In this document: positions 15,673 through 27,421 of the stretch, piece after piece
Position numbering within the stretch: the first letter of the stretch is position 1
Layout of the letters: the number at the start of each line of letters is the position of its first letter
Origin: Hansschlegelia quercus
Lineage (GTDB): Bacteria; Pseudomonadota; Alphaproteobacteria; Rhizobiales; Methylopilaceae
Direction of reading: 5' to 3'
DNA: 64,000 nucleotides
NCBI RefSeq assembly: GCF_004310425.1
Contig: NZ_SIUB01000004.1
Span: 1 to 64,000, forward strand
Made by a program: the position numbers and the translations under genes
The notes under the pieces: generated by a model
Seen by the model: the letters and a program-made list of their open reading frames with translations, nothing else
The model's database searches: none
What the model was told of the DNA's origin: nothing

Positions 15673-16167
15673 ATGCCGATGACGCTCGAAGGATCCTGCC
15701 GCTGCGGCGGCGTCGCGTTTTCGCTCGAAAGCAGCGGGCCTTATCCCTATCAGCTATGCTATTGCACGATCTGCCGCAAGACCGCTGGCGGCGGAGGCTA
15801 CGCGATCAACCTGATCGGCGACGCCCGCACGCTAAAGGTCTCGGGCGAAGCGAAACCGTCCGTCTATCGCGCGGAAATCGCGGATGAAAACGGGACCTGC
15901 GAGACAAGCTCCGCCGAGCGCAATTTCTGCCCGCGATGCGGAACGGCGCTGTGGCTGTTTGATCCGGAATGGCCAGAGCTCATCCACCCCTTTGCCTCGG
16001 CGATCGACACCGACCTGCCTGTCCCGCCCGACCGCACGCACCTCATGCTGCGCTTCAAGGCTTCATGGGTGAACCCGGATTTCAGACCCGACGACCAGCG
16101 CTTCGATGTCTACCCCAAGGAGTCAATCGAAGATTGGCACCGGAGGCACGGGCTTTGGATGGAATGA
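15673..16167 (+). CDS. GFA/CENP-V-like zinc protein
   Basis: The 164-aa protein has the zinc-binding cysteines of the GFA fold: GSCRCGGVAF at residues 7-16, CYCTICRKT (about 34-42) and FCPRCGTALW (about 87-96). The family is named after a proposed glutathione-dependent formaldehyde-activating enzyme, but most members have no proven reaction, so I would not call it formaldehyde metabolism. It is a stand-alone gene between rnhB and ccrM. Confidence 0.87.
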   Translation: MPMTLEGSCRCGGVAFSLESSGPYPYQLCYCTICRKTAGGGGYAINLIGDARTLKVSGEAKPSVYRAEIADENGTCETSSAERNFCPRCGTALWLFDPEWPELIHPFASAIDTDLPVPPDRTHLMLRFKASWVNPDFRPDDQRFDVYPKESIEDWHRRHGLWME

Positions 16168-16250
16168 ACCGCCGCTCCCCCGGCGCGGCGCAGGGCGTCA
16201 ACGTTTTGTTCACCGTGTTCCTTGAGGCCGTCTTTACGTTACCGGACTGA

Positions 16251-18575
<2,325 letters not shown>

Positions 18576-18579
<4 letters not shown>

Positions 18580-19652
18580 GCTGCGTTGCGACCGTGCGCC
18601 AGAACCTTGCGGAACACGGACGGCAGCGCTTCGCTGTCGAGCGCTGCTATGGCGACCCAGCGGGCGCCCTCGGGCGCCGGCGTGCCGACCGGCACTCGGG
18701 CTTTCATCACGATGAGCTCCAAAGCGAAATGGGTAAAGACGTGCGCGGCGAAGCCGGGCGTCCTGCGCCAGCCAGCGGAAAGCGGCGCGCCGGCCGAGAG
18801 TTCCGTGGCCGAGGCTGAAACATCGAAATGCTCGCTCCAAGCCCCCGTCGGCGTTTCCGTCATGCCGCCGAGCAGACCCCTCGGCGGGCGATCGCGGAGC
18901 AGCACGAAACCGTCGGCCCGCTCGGCCAGAAACGCGACGCCCCGCCTTGTCGGTCGCAAAGTTTTCGGCGCCTTGCGGGGATAGGTCTCCTGGTCGCCCT
19001 GGGCGCGCGCCACGCAAGGCTCGCTCCACGGGCAAAGCGCGCAGGCCGGGCGGCGCGGCGTGCAGATGGTCGCCCCGAGGTCCATCATGGCTTGGGCGAA
19101 ATCGCCCCAGCGCCCCGACGGGCTGAGCGAGGCCGCGAGCCGCTTGATCAGGGGCTTCGCGGCCGGCATCGGCTCGGTCACCGCAAACAGGCGCGAGACC
19201 ACCCGCTCGACATTGCCGTCGACCACCGTCGCCTTCCGCCCGAAGGCGATCGCGGCGATCGCGGCCGCCGTGTAGGCGCCGATCCCCGGGAGCTTGAGCA
19301 ATTCGTCTTCGGTGTCGGGAAACAGCTCTCCATGCTTCTCTACGACCTTAATCGCGCAGGCGTGGAGATTGCGGGCGCGGGAATAATAGCCGAGTCCCGC
19401 CCAGAGCTTCAGCGCCTCCTCGAGGGGGGCTGCGGCCAGCGCGCACACATCCGGAAAGCGCTGAAGAAACCGCAGGAAGTAAGGGCCTGCCGCCTTCACC
19501 GTGGTCTGCTGCAGCATGATCTCCGACAGCCAGACGCGATAAGGGTCAGCGGCGACGCCGGCCTCCGCGCGCCACGGCAGCCGCCGCCGGTGGCGGTCGT
19601 ACCAGGCGAGCAGGAGGTCGGGATCGGGACGGCTTTCGGCGGCTGGGCGCAA
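18576..19652 (-). CDS. mutY: A/G-specific adenine DNA glycosylase MutY
   Basis: MutY removes adenine mispaired with 8-oxoguanine. The 358-aa protein has IMLQQTTVKAA and GLGYYSRARNLHACA at the N-terminal domain, the HhH motif LPGIGAYTAAAIAAIAFG with catalytic Asp in VVDGNVERV, and the iron-sulfur motif CTPRRPACALCPWSEPC (CX6CX2CX5C, about 197-213). A C-terminal NUDIX-like 8-oxoG recognition domain completes it (about 235-350). It is divergent from the DUF721 gene with 65 bases between. The mutY/DUF721/dsbA/smc order is usual in Hyphomicrobiales. Confidence 0.96.
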
Positions 19653-19717
19653 ACGGTAGACTCGGGAGGAGCGCCCTCAAGCGGACGCCCGGCGCCCTTA
19701 TCGAACTCGCGAGACCA

Positions 19718-20227
19718 ATGCTCAAGCCATCGCGCGCCAAACGACTGGCCGATTTGTTGCCGCAGGCGCTGGGGCCGGCCGCCGCGAAGCAGGGCTTTGC
19801 GGGCGCCGAGATCATGGCGCGCTGGGCGGTGATCGTCGGGCCGGAGATCGCCACACGCGCCGCGCCGCTCAAGCTCGCCGCGCCGCGGCCGCAGGGGCCG
19901 GAGCCGGCCGAGCCGCCGCTCTCCACCCTGACGCTCCGGGTCGAGGGCGCATTCGCGCTCGAGATCCAGCACAGGATTCCGGAGATCGCGGAGCGGGTGA
20001 ACGCCCATCTCGGCTGGCGCTGCGTGGGCTCCGTGAAGCTACGGCAAGGCTCGGCCCCGGCGGCTCGATGGCAGGCCTCTCGCGCCTCCCCGCCTCCCCC
20101 GCCGAACGCCGAAGAAGCGCAGAAGGCGCGAGACGCGGCGGCCAAGGTCGGAGACGGAGATCTGGCCGATGCGATCGAGCGGCTCGGTCGCGCCGCCCTC
20201 GCCCGGCGTCGGGCTGAGCGCTCTTAA
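19718..20227 (+). CDS. DUF721 protein (DciA-like)
   Basis: The 169-aa protein carries the DUF721 core: LADLLPQALGPAAAKQGFAGAEIMARWAVIVGPEIA, then STLTLRVEGAFALEIQH and IAERVNAHLGW. DUF721 includes DciA, the loader of the replicative helicase DnaB in bacteria that lack DnaC, so a replication role is the best guess. The C-terminal 60 residues are low-complexity Pro/Ala followed by a charged helix. It precedes the DsbA-like gene. Confidence 0.85.
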   Translation: MLKPSRAKRLADLLPQALGPAAAKQGFAGAEIMARWAVIVGPEIATRAAPLKLAAPRPQGPEPAEPPLSTLTLRVEGAFALEIQHRIPEIAERVNAHLGWRCVGSVKLRQGSAPAARWQASRASPPPPPNAEEAQKARDAAAKVGDGDLADAIERLGRAALARRRAERS

Positions 20228-20341
20228 GACTTCTTGACGCCACATTCCCTCTTGCGAATGAAGCCACAGGCCGCGACCTTGCGGCTATCGCACAGAGGCC
20301 GCGCGGAACGCGGCTCACGCAAAGCCCCAAGGATCGCCCCC

Positions 20342-21010
20342 GTGACGCTGACCCGCCGCCGCCTTCTCGAAACCGCGGCTCTCGCCGCCGCCTCTTTCGC
20401 GGCGCTCTCGCTCGCGCCCCGGTTCGGCTTTTCCGGCGCGGTCCTGGCCCAGGAGCCCGATCCTAAGGACCTCGCCGAGCCGGGCCCGCTCGGCGATAAG
20501 GCCGAGGGCAATGCCGACGCGCCGATCACGATGATCGAATATGCCTCGATGACCTGCGGTCACTGCGCGCATTTCGCGGCGACGACATTCCCGGAGCTGA
20601 AGAAGAAGTACATCGACACCGGCAAGGTGCGGTTCATTCTGCGCGAGTTCCCGCTCGATCCGCTGGCCGCCGCCGGCTTCATGATCGCCCGCTGCGCGCC
20701 CGGTGAGGACAAGTATTTCCCAGTCGTCGACCTCCTGTTCCGCGAGCAGAAGCAGTGGGCCTATGCCGACAAGCCCGTCGAAGGGCTGCAGGCACTCGCC
20801 AAGCAGATCGGTTTCACACAGGAGAGCTTCGAGGCCTGCTTGACGAATCAGCCCTTGCTCGACGGGATCAATTCGACCCGCGCCAAGGCCGCTGAGAAGT
20901 TCGGCGTTAACTCCACTCCGACCTTCTTCATCAACGGCAAGATCTATCGAGGGGCCCTCGAAATTGCCGATCTCGACAAGATCTTCCAGCCGCTGCTCGA
21001 CAAGGCCTGA
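20342..21010 (+). CDS. DsbA-family periplasmic thiol oxidoreductase
   Basis: The 222-aa protein begins with TRRRLLETAALAAASFAAL, an N-terminal signal with twin arginines that could use the Tat or Sec route. A thioredoxin-fold DsbA/Com1-like domain follows: MIEYASMTCGHCAHFAATTFPEL, FILREFPLDPLA and the cis-Pro region VNSTPTFFINGKIYRGA. The active site is CGHC, not the CPHC of classical DsbA. The GTG at 20342 follows AAGGA by eight bases; an upstream ATG at 20234 would add 36 residues before the signal and is less likely. It likely oxidises or isomerises envelope disulfides. Confidence 0.88.
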   Translation: MTLTRRRLLETAALAAASFAALSLAPRFGFSGAVLAQEPDPKDLAEPGPLGDKAEGNADAPITMIEYASMTCGHCAHFAATTFPELKKKYIDTGKVRFILREFPLDPLAAAGFMIARCAPGEDKYFPVVDLLFREQKQWAYADKPVEGLQALAKQIGFTQESFEACLTNQPLLDGINSTRAKAAEKFGVNSTPTFFINGKIYRGALEIADLDKIFQPLLDKA

Positions 21011-21055
21011 CAAAGACCGGCCTGAGCCTTCGCGGCCGCTTCCGAGCGGCCGCTG

Positions 21056-24000
21056 ATGCATTTCACCCGGCTCCGCCTCTCGGGGTTCAAGACCTTCGTC
21101 GACCAGACCGACGCGCCGATCGAGCCGGGCCTCACCGGAATCGTCGGCCCAAACGGCTGCGGCAAGTCGAACCTCGTCGAGGCGATGCGCTGGGTGATGG
21201 GCGAAAGCTCGTTCAAGTCGCTCCGTGCTTCGGGGATGGAGGACGTGATCTTCGCCGGCTCCGGCGGGCGTCCGTCGCGAAACCACGCCGAAGTCTCGCT
21301 GACCCTCGACAATTCGGCGCGCACGGCGCCCGAGCCTTTCAACCAGTCCGCCGAGATCGAGGTCTCGCGCAAGATCTCGCGCGGGCTGGGCTCGCTCTAT
21401 CGCATCAACGGGCGCGAGGTGCGCGCCCGCGACGTTCAGTTGCTGTTCGCCGACGCCTCCTCCGGCGCGCGCTCGCCCGCCCTGGTGGGACAGGGCCGGG
21501 TCGGCGAGATCATCAATGCGCGGCCTGACCGGCGCCGCCGCATTCTGGAGGAGGCCGCAGGCGTCGCCGGCCTGCATGCGCGGCGGCGCGAGGCGGAATC
21601 GCGGCTGACGGCGGCCGAGCAGAACCTCACCCGCGTCGAAGATCTCGTCGGCCAGCTTGGCGACCGAGCGGAGACCTTGCGCAAGCAGGCGCGCGGCGCC
21701 GAGCGCTACCGCGCGCTGACGGAAGAGATACAGACCGCTGAAGGCCTCGCCTTCCTGCTTCGGCACGAAGCGGCGGCGGCCGGCGTGCTCGCCGCCGAGC
21801 AGGCGGAGACGCAGGCGCTCGCAGCCGTCGCAGAGGCGACGCGGGCTCAGGGCGAGGCCGCGCGCGCCGCAGCCGTCGCCGCCCATGCGCTCGAACAGGC
21901 CCGCGCCGAAGCAGCCGAAGCCGACGCTGCAGCGCGCAGGCTGTCGCTGGAGAGCGGCGCGCTCGAAGGCGAGGAGACGCGCGCGCGATCGAGGCTCGAC
22001 GAGCTCGGCCGCCGTCTGAAGCAGATCGACGGCGATCTCGCTCATGAGGAGACGCTGGTCGCCGATGCCGCCGGCACGATCGCGGGCCTCGAAGCGGATC
22101 GGGAGAGGCTCGGCCCTGTGGCCGACAACGGGAGGCCGGAGGCCGATGCCGCCGCCCGTCTTAACCTGGCCGAGGCCGCCGTCGCCGCCGCCGAAGCCGC
22201 GCTTTCCGTGGCGACAGAAGCCGAGGCCGCACGCGCCGCCGAGCGCCGCCAGCTCGTGAAGCGCCTTGAGGACGCCGAGCGGCTCGCAGCGTCCTTTGAA
22301 CGGGAGGCGCGCGAGCTCGCGTCAGAAGCCGCACGGCTGACCGCCGAAGCCGGCCGCGACGGCGACGTCGCGACTTTGGCGCTTCGCGCAGAAGCCGACC
22401 GCGGGCGCTTCGCCGAGGCGGACCGCGCGGCGGAGGTCGCGGAGGCCGCACATCTTGTCGCCCGCAATTCCGAACAGACGGCGCGTGCTCCGGCGGCCCA
22501 GGCGAACGCCCGCGCCGACCGGCTGATCACCGAGGCGCGCACGCTCTCGAAGCTACTCGCGTCGGACGGCGCCCGTGCTCACACGCCGGCGCTTGATCTT
22601 CTGGTCGTCGATCCCGGCTACGAGACAGCGCTTGGCGCTGCGCTTGGCGACGACCTCGACGCGGCGGTGGATCCTCGCGCTCCAGCGCGCTGGGGCCTCA
22701 CCGCCGGCGAGGGAGACTCGCCGCTACCGATGGGCGCCACGCCGCTCTCCGCGCATGTCGTGGCCCCACCGGAGCTCGTGCGGCGCCTCGCGCAGATCGG
22801 AATCGTCAACCGCGGCGACGGCGAAGTGCTTCGTGGAAAGCTGAAGCCCGGCCAGCGCCTCGTCAGTCGAGAGGGCGACCTCTGGCGCTGGGACGGGCTG
22901 ACGCTGTCGGCCGACGCGCCGACCCCCGCCGCGCGCAGACTCGTCGAGAAGAACCGCCTCGGCGCCGTCGAGCGCGACGCGGCCGAAGCCCGCGCCGAGG
23001 CGGATCGCCTGCGCGAAGCCGTGGACGCCGCGCGCGGCCGCACGACGATCGCTGCGAACGCCGAACGCGCGGCGCGCGACGCTGCCCGGGCGGCCCGATC
23101 CGCTGCCGACGCCTCTCGCGAGGCGCATGCCGCGGCAGAGCGTGCGGCCTCCAAGGTCGCCGCGCGGCGCTCGGCCGTCGAGGAGGCGGGAAGCCGCGTC
23201 GCCGCCCAGCAGGCGGCCGCGCGCGACGCGGCCGAGACGGCGCGGACCGCGCTCGCAGCCCTGCCCGAAGGCGGTGACGCCGCAGCGCTCGAAAACCTCA
23301 GGCAGACAGTCGCTGAGGCGCGCAGACTTTCGGCCGGTCGGCGGGCCGAGTTCGAAACGCTTCGGGCGGAGTTCCGCCGCGCGAGCGCCCGCCGCGCCGA
23401 GATCGAAGGCGCGATCGCCTCCTGGAGCCGCAGGAGAGAGGCCAGTGTCGCGCGCGTCGCCGAACTCGGCGCCCGCAGGACGGAGGCTGCGGAGGAACGC
23501 GCCGCGCTCGACGGCCGCCCGGAGGAGCTTGCGGAACGTCGCTGGCTATTGAAAGCCGCGCTCGACGACGCCGAACGCGCCGCGCGGGCGGCTCATGATT
23601 CGCTTGCGGTTTCGGAGACGGCGCATCGCGAGGGCGACCGCGCGGCCCGCGCGGCGTTGGACAAGCTATCCGAGACTCGGGAAGGCACGGCCCGCGCCGG
23701 CGCCAAGCTCGAGGCCTCGCGCGAAAAGCGCGCCGAGGTCGCGGCCCGCATCATGGAGGCGCGCGGCCTGACGCCAGCCGAACTTGCGGCCGGCCTCGCG
23801 GACGTCCCGCGTCAGCCGATCGAGGCGGTGGAGGAGCGGCTCGCCCGCGCGCTCTCCTCCCGCGAGCGGCTCGGCCCGGTGAATCTGCGGGCGGAAGCCG
23901 ACCTCGCCGAGGCCGAAGGCGCGCGCGAGAATTTGATCGCGGAGCGCGAAGACCTCACAGAGGCGATCGCGCGCCTGCGCGCTGCCGTCCGCTCACTGAA

Positions 24001-24496
24001 CCAGGAAGGCCGCCAGCGCCTGCTCGCGGCCTTCGAACGTGTCGACGGCCATTTCCGCAGCTTATTCAGGACGTTGTTTGAAGGCGGCGAGGCCGAGCTT
24101 TCGCTGGTCGAGTCCGACGATCCATTGGAGGCGGGGCTCGAGATCGTCGCGCGACCTCCGGGAAAGAAGCCGCAGACCCTGTCGCTGCTGTCGGGCGGTG
24201 AGCAGGCTTTGACCGCGCTCGCGCTGGTGTTCGCAGTGTTCCTGACCAACCCGTCGCCGGTCTGCGTGCTCGACGAGGTCGACGCCCCTCTGGACGACGC
24301 CAATGTCGAGCGCTTCTGCGCGCTGCTGGCCGAGATGGCGCGGACGACCTCGACGCGTTTCCTCACGATCACCCACAACCCGATCACCATGGCGCGCATG
24401 CACCGGCTGCTCGGCGTAACGATGTCGGAGCGCGGCGTCAGCCAGCTCGTCTCGGTCGATCTGCAGACCGCTGAGCGGTTGGCGGAGGCGGTCTGA
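21056..24496 (+). CDS. smc: Chromosome segregation protein SMC
   Basis: SMC is the ATPase of condensin that organises and segregates the chromosome. The 1146-aa protein has an N-terminal head with GIVGPNGCGKSNLVEAMRW (near 30-48) and GQGRVGEI, and two very long Ala/Glu/Arg-rich coiled coils (about 170-500 and 640-970). A hinge lies near 500-630, and the C-terminal head has LLSGGEQALTALALVF and CVLDEVDAPLDDANVERF. It starts 45 bases after the DsbA-like gene. The coiled coils are extremely Ala-rich, as usual in high-GC alphaproteobacteria. Confidence 0.96.
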   Translation: MHFTRLRLSGFKTFVDQTDAPIEPGLTGIVGPNGCGKSNLVEAMRWVMGESSFKSLRASGMEDVIFAGSGGRPSRNHAEVSLTLDNSARTAPEPFNQSAEIEVSRKISRGLGSLYRINGREVRARDVQLLFADASSGARSPALVGQGRVGEIINARPDRRRRILEEAAGVAGLHARRREAESRLTAAEQNLTRVEDLVGQLGDRAETLRKQARGAERYRALTEEIQTAEGLAFLLRHEAAAAGVLAAEQAETQALAAVAEATRAQGEAARAAAVAAHALEQARAEAAEADAAARRLSLESGALEGEETRARSRLDELGRRLKQIDGDLAHEETLVADAAGTIAGLEADRERLGPVADNGRPEADAAARLNLAEAAVAAAEAALSVATEAEAARAAERRQLVKRLEDAERLAASFEREARELASEAARLTAEAGRDGDVATLALRAEADRGRFAEADRAAEVAEAAHLVARNSEQTARAPAAQANARADRLITEARTLSKLLASDGARAHTPALDLLVVDPGYETALGAALGDDLDAAVDPRAPARWGLTAGEGDSPLPMGATPLSAHVVAPPELVRRLAQIGIVNRGDGEVLRGKLKPGQRLVSREGDLWRWDGLTLSADAPTPAARRLVEKNRLGAVERDAAEARAEADRLREAVDAARGRTTIAANAERAARDAARAARSAADASREAHAAAERAASKVAARRSAVEEAGSRVAAQQAAARDAAETARTALAALPEGGDAAALENLRQTVAEARRLSAGRRAEFETLRAEFRRASARRAEIEGAIASWSRRREASVARVAELGARRTEAAEERAALDGRPEELAERRWLLKAALDDAERAARAAHDSLAVSETAHREGDRAARAALDKLSETREGTARAGAKLEASREKRAEVAARIMEARGLTPAELAAGLADVPRQPIEAVEERLARALSSRERLGPVNLRAEADLAEAEGARENLIAEREDLTEAIARLRAAVRSLNQEGRQRLLAAFERVDGHFRSLFRTLFEGGEAELSLVESDDPLEAGLEIVARPPGKKPQTLSLLSGGEQALTALALVFAVFLTNPSPVCVLDEVDAPLDDANVERFCALLAEMARTTSTRFLTITHNPITMARMHRLLGVTMSERGVSQLVSVDLQTAERLAEAV

Positions 24497-24622
24497 GCGC
24501 GAGGCGGCGGCTCCGATTCCTGACGGGCTGAGCCAAAGGCGGGCGCGGCAAACTTTCCAGCTAACTGGACGGGTCTCTTTTTTCCATTGTGGATCAGAGA
24601 TTTAGCACTTTGCGGCGGAACC

Positions 24623-24651
24623 TTGACACGCCACCGCCCAAAAAATAGGGT
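24623..24651 (+). promoter_or_regulatory. Predicted promoter of the atp (F0) operon
   Basis: TTGACA (24623-24628) is a perfect -35 hexamer. After 17 bases the -10 position reads TAGGGT (24646-24651), a poor match, with A-rich sequence just before it. It lies about 60 bases upstream of atpI, within the 211-base gap after smc, and fits the CTTGAC-type promoters of this group. No terminator for smc is obvious in the gap. Confidence 0.5.
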
Positions 24652-24707
24652 GCGCCCGGCTTCCGAGGGGTATCGGGCGCTCCCGGAGTCCGTAAGGCTG
24701 TCGCGAC

Positions 24708-25067
24708 ATGGCGCAAGGCTCTGACGGAAATCCGGGTGTTCCGCCCCAGGACGGCGACGGCGACCTCACGACGCGTCTGGACCGCCTCGGGCGGGAGCTG
24801 AAGCGGCGGACGGACGCGGAAGCGACCCAGGCCGAGGGCGAACGCAACGCGCGGTCCGATTACACGGGCATGTCGCAAGCCCTCAGGCTTGGTTCGGAAT
24901 TCGTGGCCGGCGTGGTGGCGGGCGCGGCCGTTGGCTGGGCCTTCGACTACGTGCTGGAGACGAAGCCGTGGGGGCTCATCGTCTTCCTGCTGCTCGGCTT
25001 TGCGGCCGGCGTGCTGAATGTCATGCGCTCGGCGGGGCTCGCAGCCCAGCCGGGCTCCAAACGGTGA
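24708..25067 (+). CDS. atpI: ATP synthase protein I (AtpI)
   Basis: AtpI is a small membrane protein that helps assemble the c-ring of ATP synthase. The 119-aa product has a charged N-terminal half (residues 1-55) and two hydrophobic helices (about 63-84 LGSEFVAGVVAGAAVGWAFD and 90-108 LIVFLLLGFAAGVLNVM). It is the first gene of atpI-atpB-atpE-atpF'-atpF. The family is poorly conserved, so position in the operon is the main support. Confidence 0.9.
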   Translation: MAQGSDGNPGVPPQDGDGDLTTRLDRLGRELKRRTDAEATQAEGERNARSDYTGMSQALRLGSEFVAGVVAGAAVGWAFDYVLETKPWGLIVFLLLGFAAGVLNVMRSAGLAAQPGSKR

Positions 25068-25133
25068 CGCAGGCCTCCCGCCTGCGCTGAAATGGGTGCG
25101 GCGCCTAGGCGTCGGGGAAAGGTTCGAGCGACG

Positions 25134-25883
25134 ATGGCCGCCGGTTCGACGGATCCGATCCACCAGTTCCAGATCGTCAAGCTCGTCGGCGACGGCTCGT
25201 TCGCCTTCACCAATTCCGCGCTGTATATGGGTATTACCGTCCTCGCCACGACGGCCTTCCTCGTGCTCGCGACCTCGTCGCGGACGTTGGTCCCGGGCCG
25301 CTGGCAGTCGCTCGCCGAACTCTCCTACGAGTTCGTAGGCAACACGATCCGGCAGACCGCTGGCAAAGACGGGCTACGGTTCTTCCCGCTCGTCTTCTCG
25401 CTTTTCATGTTCATCCTGGTCTCGAACCTGATCGGGCTGATCCCCTACACCTTCACGGTCGCGAGCCACATCATCGTCACCTTCGCGCTGGCGATGACGG
25501 TGATCCTCACGGTCATCATCTACGGCGTCGCCAAGCACGGCGCGGGCTTCCTCAAGCTCTTCGTGCCGCATGGGGTGCCGCTTTACATCCTGCCGCTGGT
25601 CTCCGCGATCGAGGTGATCTCCTTCATCTCCCGGCCGATCAGCCTCTCGGTCCGTCTGTTCGCGAACATGCTCGCCGGCCACATCACGCTGAAGGTGTTC
25701 GCCGGCTTCGTGACGATGCTGTCCGCCAGCCTCGGCGCGATTGGCCTCGCAATCGGCGTGCTGCCGCTGTTCCTTGCGGTCTGCATCACCGGCCTCGAGT
25801 TCCTCGTCGCCTTTCTGCAGGCATACGTGTTCGCGCTGCTGACCTGCATGTACCTCAACGACGCGCTGCACCCCGGCCACTAA
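25134..25883 (+). CDS. atpB: ATP synthase F0 subunit a
   Basis: Subunit a forms the proton half-channels beside the c-ring in the inner membrane. The 249-aa protein has [12 protein letters not shown] at the start, several hydrophobic helices, and the essential Arg region [21 protein letters not shown] (about 175-195). A conserved helix near the end holds [24 protein letters not shown] at 25134 is chosen over one 14 codons upstream because relatives begin near here. It is the second gene of the F0 operon. Confidence 0.97.
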   Translation: MAAGSTDPIHQFQIVKLVGDGSFAFTNSALYMGITVLATTAFLVLATSSRTLVPGRWQSLAELSYEFVGNTIRQTAGKDGLRFFPLVFSLFMFILVSNLIGLIPYTFTVASHIIVTFALAMTVILTVIIYGVAKHGAGFLKLFVPHGVPLYILPLVSAIEVISFISRPISLSVRLFANMLAGHITLKVFAGFVTMLSASLGAIGLAIGVLPLFLAVCITGLEFLVAFLQAYVFALLTCMYLNDALHPGH

Positions 25884-25944
25884 GGCCTCAGGCCGCGCAA
25901 TCGTCCCCGTTCCCAACCAACACACTCACTCGGAGCATCTCGTC

Positions 25945-26172
25945 ATGGAAGCTGAAGCCGCGAAGTTCCTCGGCGCTGGTCTCGCCACCCTCGGCATGGG
26001 CGGAGCCGCCATCGGCGTCGCCAACATCTTCTCCAGCTACCTCGCCGGCGCCCTGCGCAACCCGTCGGCCGCCGACGGGCAGTTCGCCCGCCTGATCTTC
26101 GGCTTCGCGGTCACGGAAGCGCTCGGCATCTTCTCGCTGCTCGTCGCTCTGCTCCTGCTGTTCGCCGTCTGA
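25945..26172 (+). CDS. atpE: ATP synthase F0 subunit c
   Basis: Subunit c forms the rotating proton-binding ring. The 75-aa protein is a two-helix hairpin: [20 protein letters not shown] with the glycine ladder, then a polar loop [11 protein letters not shown], then [22 protein letters not shown], whose Glu (in TEALGI) is the proton-carrying residue. Length is typical for alphaproteobacteria. Confidence 0.97.
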   Translation: MEAEAAKFLGAGLATLGMGGAAIGVANIFSSYLAGALRNPSAADGQFARLIFGFAVTEALGIFSLLVALLLLFAV

Positions 26173-26243
26173 TCGACGGACGAAGGCGCTGACTGCTTGA
26201 CGCGGGGCCGATCAAGGCCCCGCGTAAGCCTATGGAGATCGAG

Positions 26244-26831
26244 ATGAGCGAGAGCCAGCCTGTGATCAGGCTTGCGGCGACGGACGAGGCGACGCAAGCC
26301 GTCGCCACTGAGATCCATGGCGCGCACGCCGTGGAGCATTCGTCGTTCCCGCCCTTCGACGCCTCGACATATCCGGGCCAGCTGCTCTGGCTCGCGATCT
26401 TCTTCGGCCTCTTCTACGTCCTGATGTCGAGGGTCGCGCTGCCGCGGCTCGCCAACATCGTCGAGGGCCGCGCGGAAAAGATCGCGTCCGACCTCGCCGA
26501 GGCCAGGCGGCTGAAGACGGAAGCCGACGCGGCGATTCAGGCCTATGAGAAAGCGCTCGCGGACGCCCGCGCCCAGGCTCAGGCGATTGCGACCGAGATG
26601 CGCGACAGCGCAACGGCGGAAGCCGCCGCCTCGCGGAAGACTCTCGAAGGAGAGCTGAGCGCCAAGCTCGCTGCGGCGGACGCGCAGATCGCCGCCTCCA
26701 AGCAGGCCGCGCTCGGCAATGTTCGCGGCATCGCGATCGACGCAGGCTCTGCGATCGTGGAGCGGCTCACCGGCCGCGCTCCTCAGCCGTCCGAAATCGA
26801 GCAGGCGGTCGACGCCTCGCTCGCCGCCTAA
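26244..26831 (+). CDS. atpF': ATP synthase F0 subunit b'
   Basis: The b and b' subunits form a heterodimeric peripheral stalk in alphaproteobacteria and photosynthetic lineages. The 195-aa protein has an N-terminal extension (1-40), one membrane helix ([21 protein letters not shown], about 50-70) and a long charged coiled coil. ATG at 26244 follows GGAG by six bases; the ATG at 26232 lacks a binding site. The last residues ([13 protein letters not shown]) fit b'. The b' before b order is standard. Confidence 0.94.
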   Translation: MSESQPVIRLAATDEATQAVATEIHGAHAVEHSSFPPFDASTYPGQLLWLAIFFGLFYVLMSRVALPRLANIVEGRAEKIASDLAEARRLKTEADAAIQAYEKALADARAQAQAIATEMRDSATAEAAASRKTLEGELSAKLAAADAQIAASKQAALGNVRGIAIDAGSAIVERLTGRAPQPSEIEQAVDASLAA

Positions 26832-26842
26832 GGGACACAGGA

Positions 26843-27325
26843 ATGGGCACCGCCGAACTCTGGGTCCTCGTCGCCTTCGTCATCTTCATCGGCATCGTCG
26901 TCTATATGGGCGTGCCGGGTAAGATCACCGGCGCGCTCGACAGCCGCGCCGCGAAGATCAAGGCGGAGCTCGACGAAGCCCGCGGCCTGCGCGAAGAGGC
27001 GGCCCGCGTGCTCGCCGAATACACGCGCAAGCGTGAGGAGGCCGAGCAGGAGGCGAAGGCGCTGGTGGAGAACGCAAGGCGCGACGCGGCGGCCTTCGCC
27101 GCCGACGCCAAGGTGAAGGCCGACGAGTTCGTCGCCCGCCGCACCAAGGCCGCCGAGCAGAAGATCTCGATGGCGGAGAGCCAGGCTGTGGCCGAAGTCC
27201 GCGCTGCGGCCGCCGATGCGGCGGTCGCCGCCGCCGAAAGGGTCTTGGCGGCCCAGACCAGCGGACCGCTCGGCGACGAGCTGTTCGACAAGGGTCTCAG
27301 CGAAGTCCGCGCCAAGCTGAATTGA
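26843..27325 (+). CDS. atpF: ATP synthase F0 subunit b
   Basis: The 160-aa protein is the second stalk subunit: an N-terminal membrane helix ([21 protein letters not shown], residues 5-25) then a continuous coiled coil with [23 protein letters not shown] and [13 protein letters not shown]. It follows the b' gene by 11 bases and ends the F0 operon before a strong terminator. The F1 genes (atpHAGDC) are not in this window, in keeping with the split atp loci of this group. Confidence 0.95.
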   Translation: MGTAELWVLVAFVIFIGIVVYMGVPGKITGALDSRAAKIKAELDEARGLREEAARVLAEYTRKREEAEQEAKALVENARRDAAAFAADAKVKADEFVARRTKAAEQKISMAESQAVAEVRAAAADAAVAAAERVLAAQTSGPLGDELFDKGLSEVRAKLN

Positions 27326-27348
27326 CGATACGCTCGTCGTCTCGAACG

Positions 27349-27375
27349 AAGGCCGCCTTCGGGCGGCCTTTTTTC
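27349..27375 (+). terminator. Rho-independent terminator of the F0 operon
   Basis: A perfect 9-bp stem, AAGGCCGCC (27349-27357) and GGCGGCCTT (27362-27370), closes a TTCG tetraloop and runs straight into TTTT. It ends the atp transcript before addB. Confidence 0.94.
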
Positions 27376-27421
27376 GTTTGAGCGGGCGAACGGGGCTGCC
27401 CGAACCGCTATTCTGACGCGC

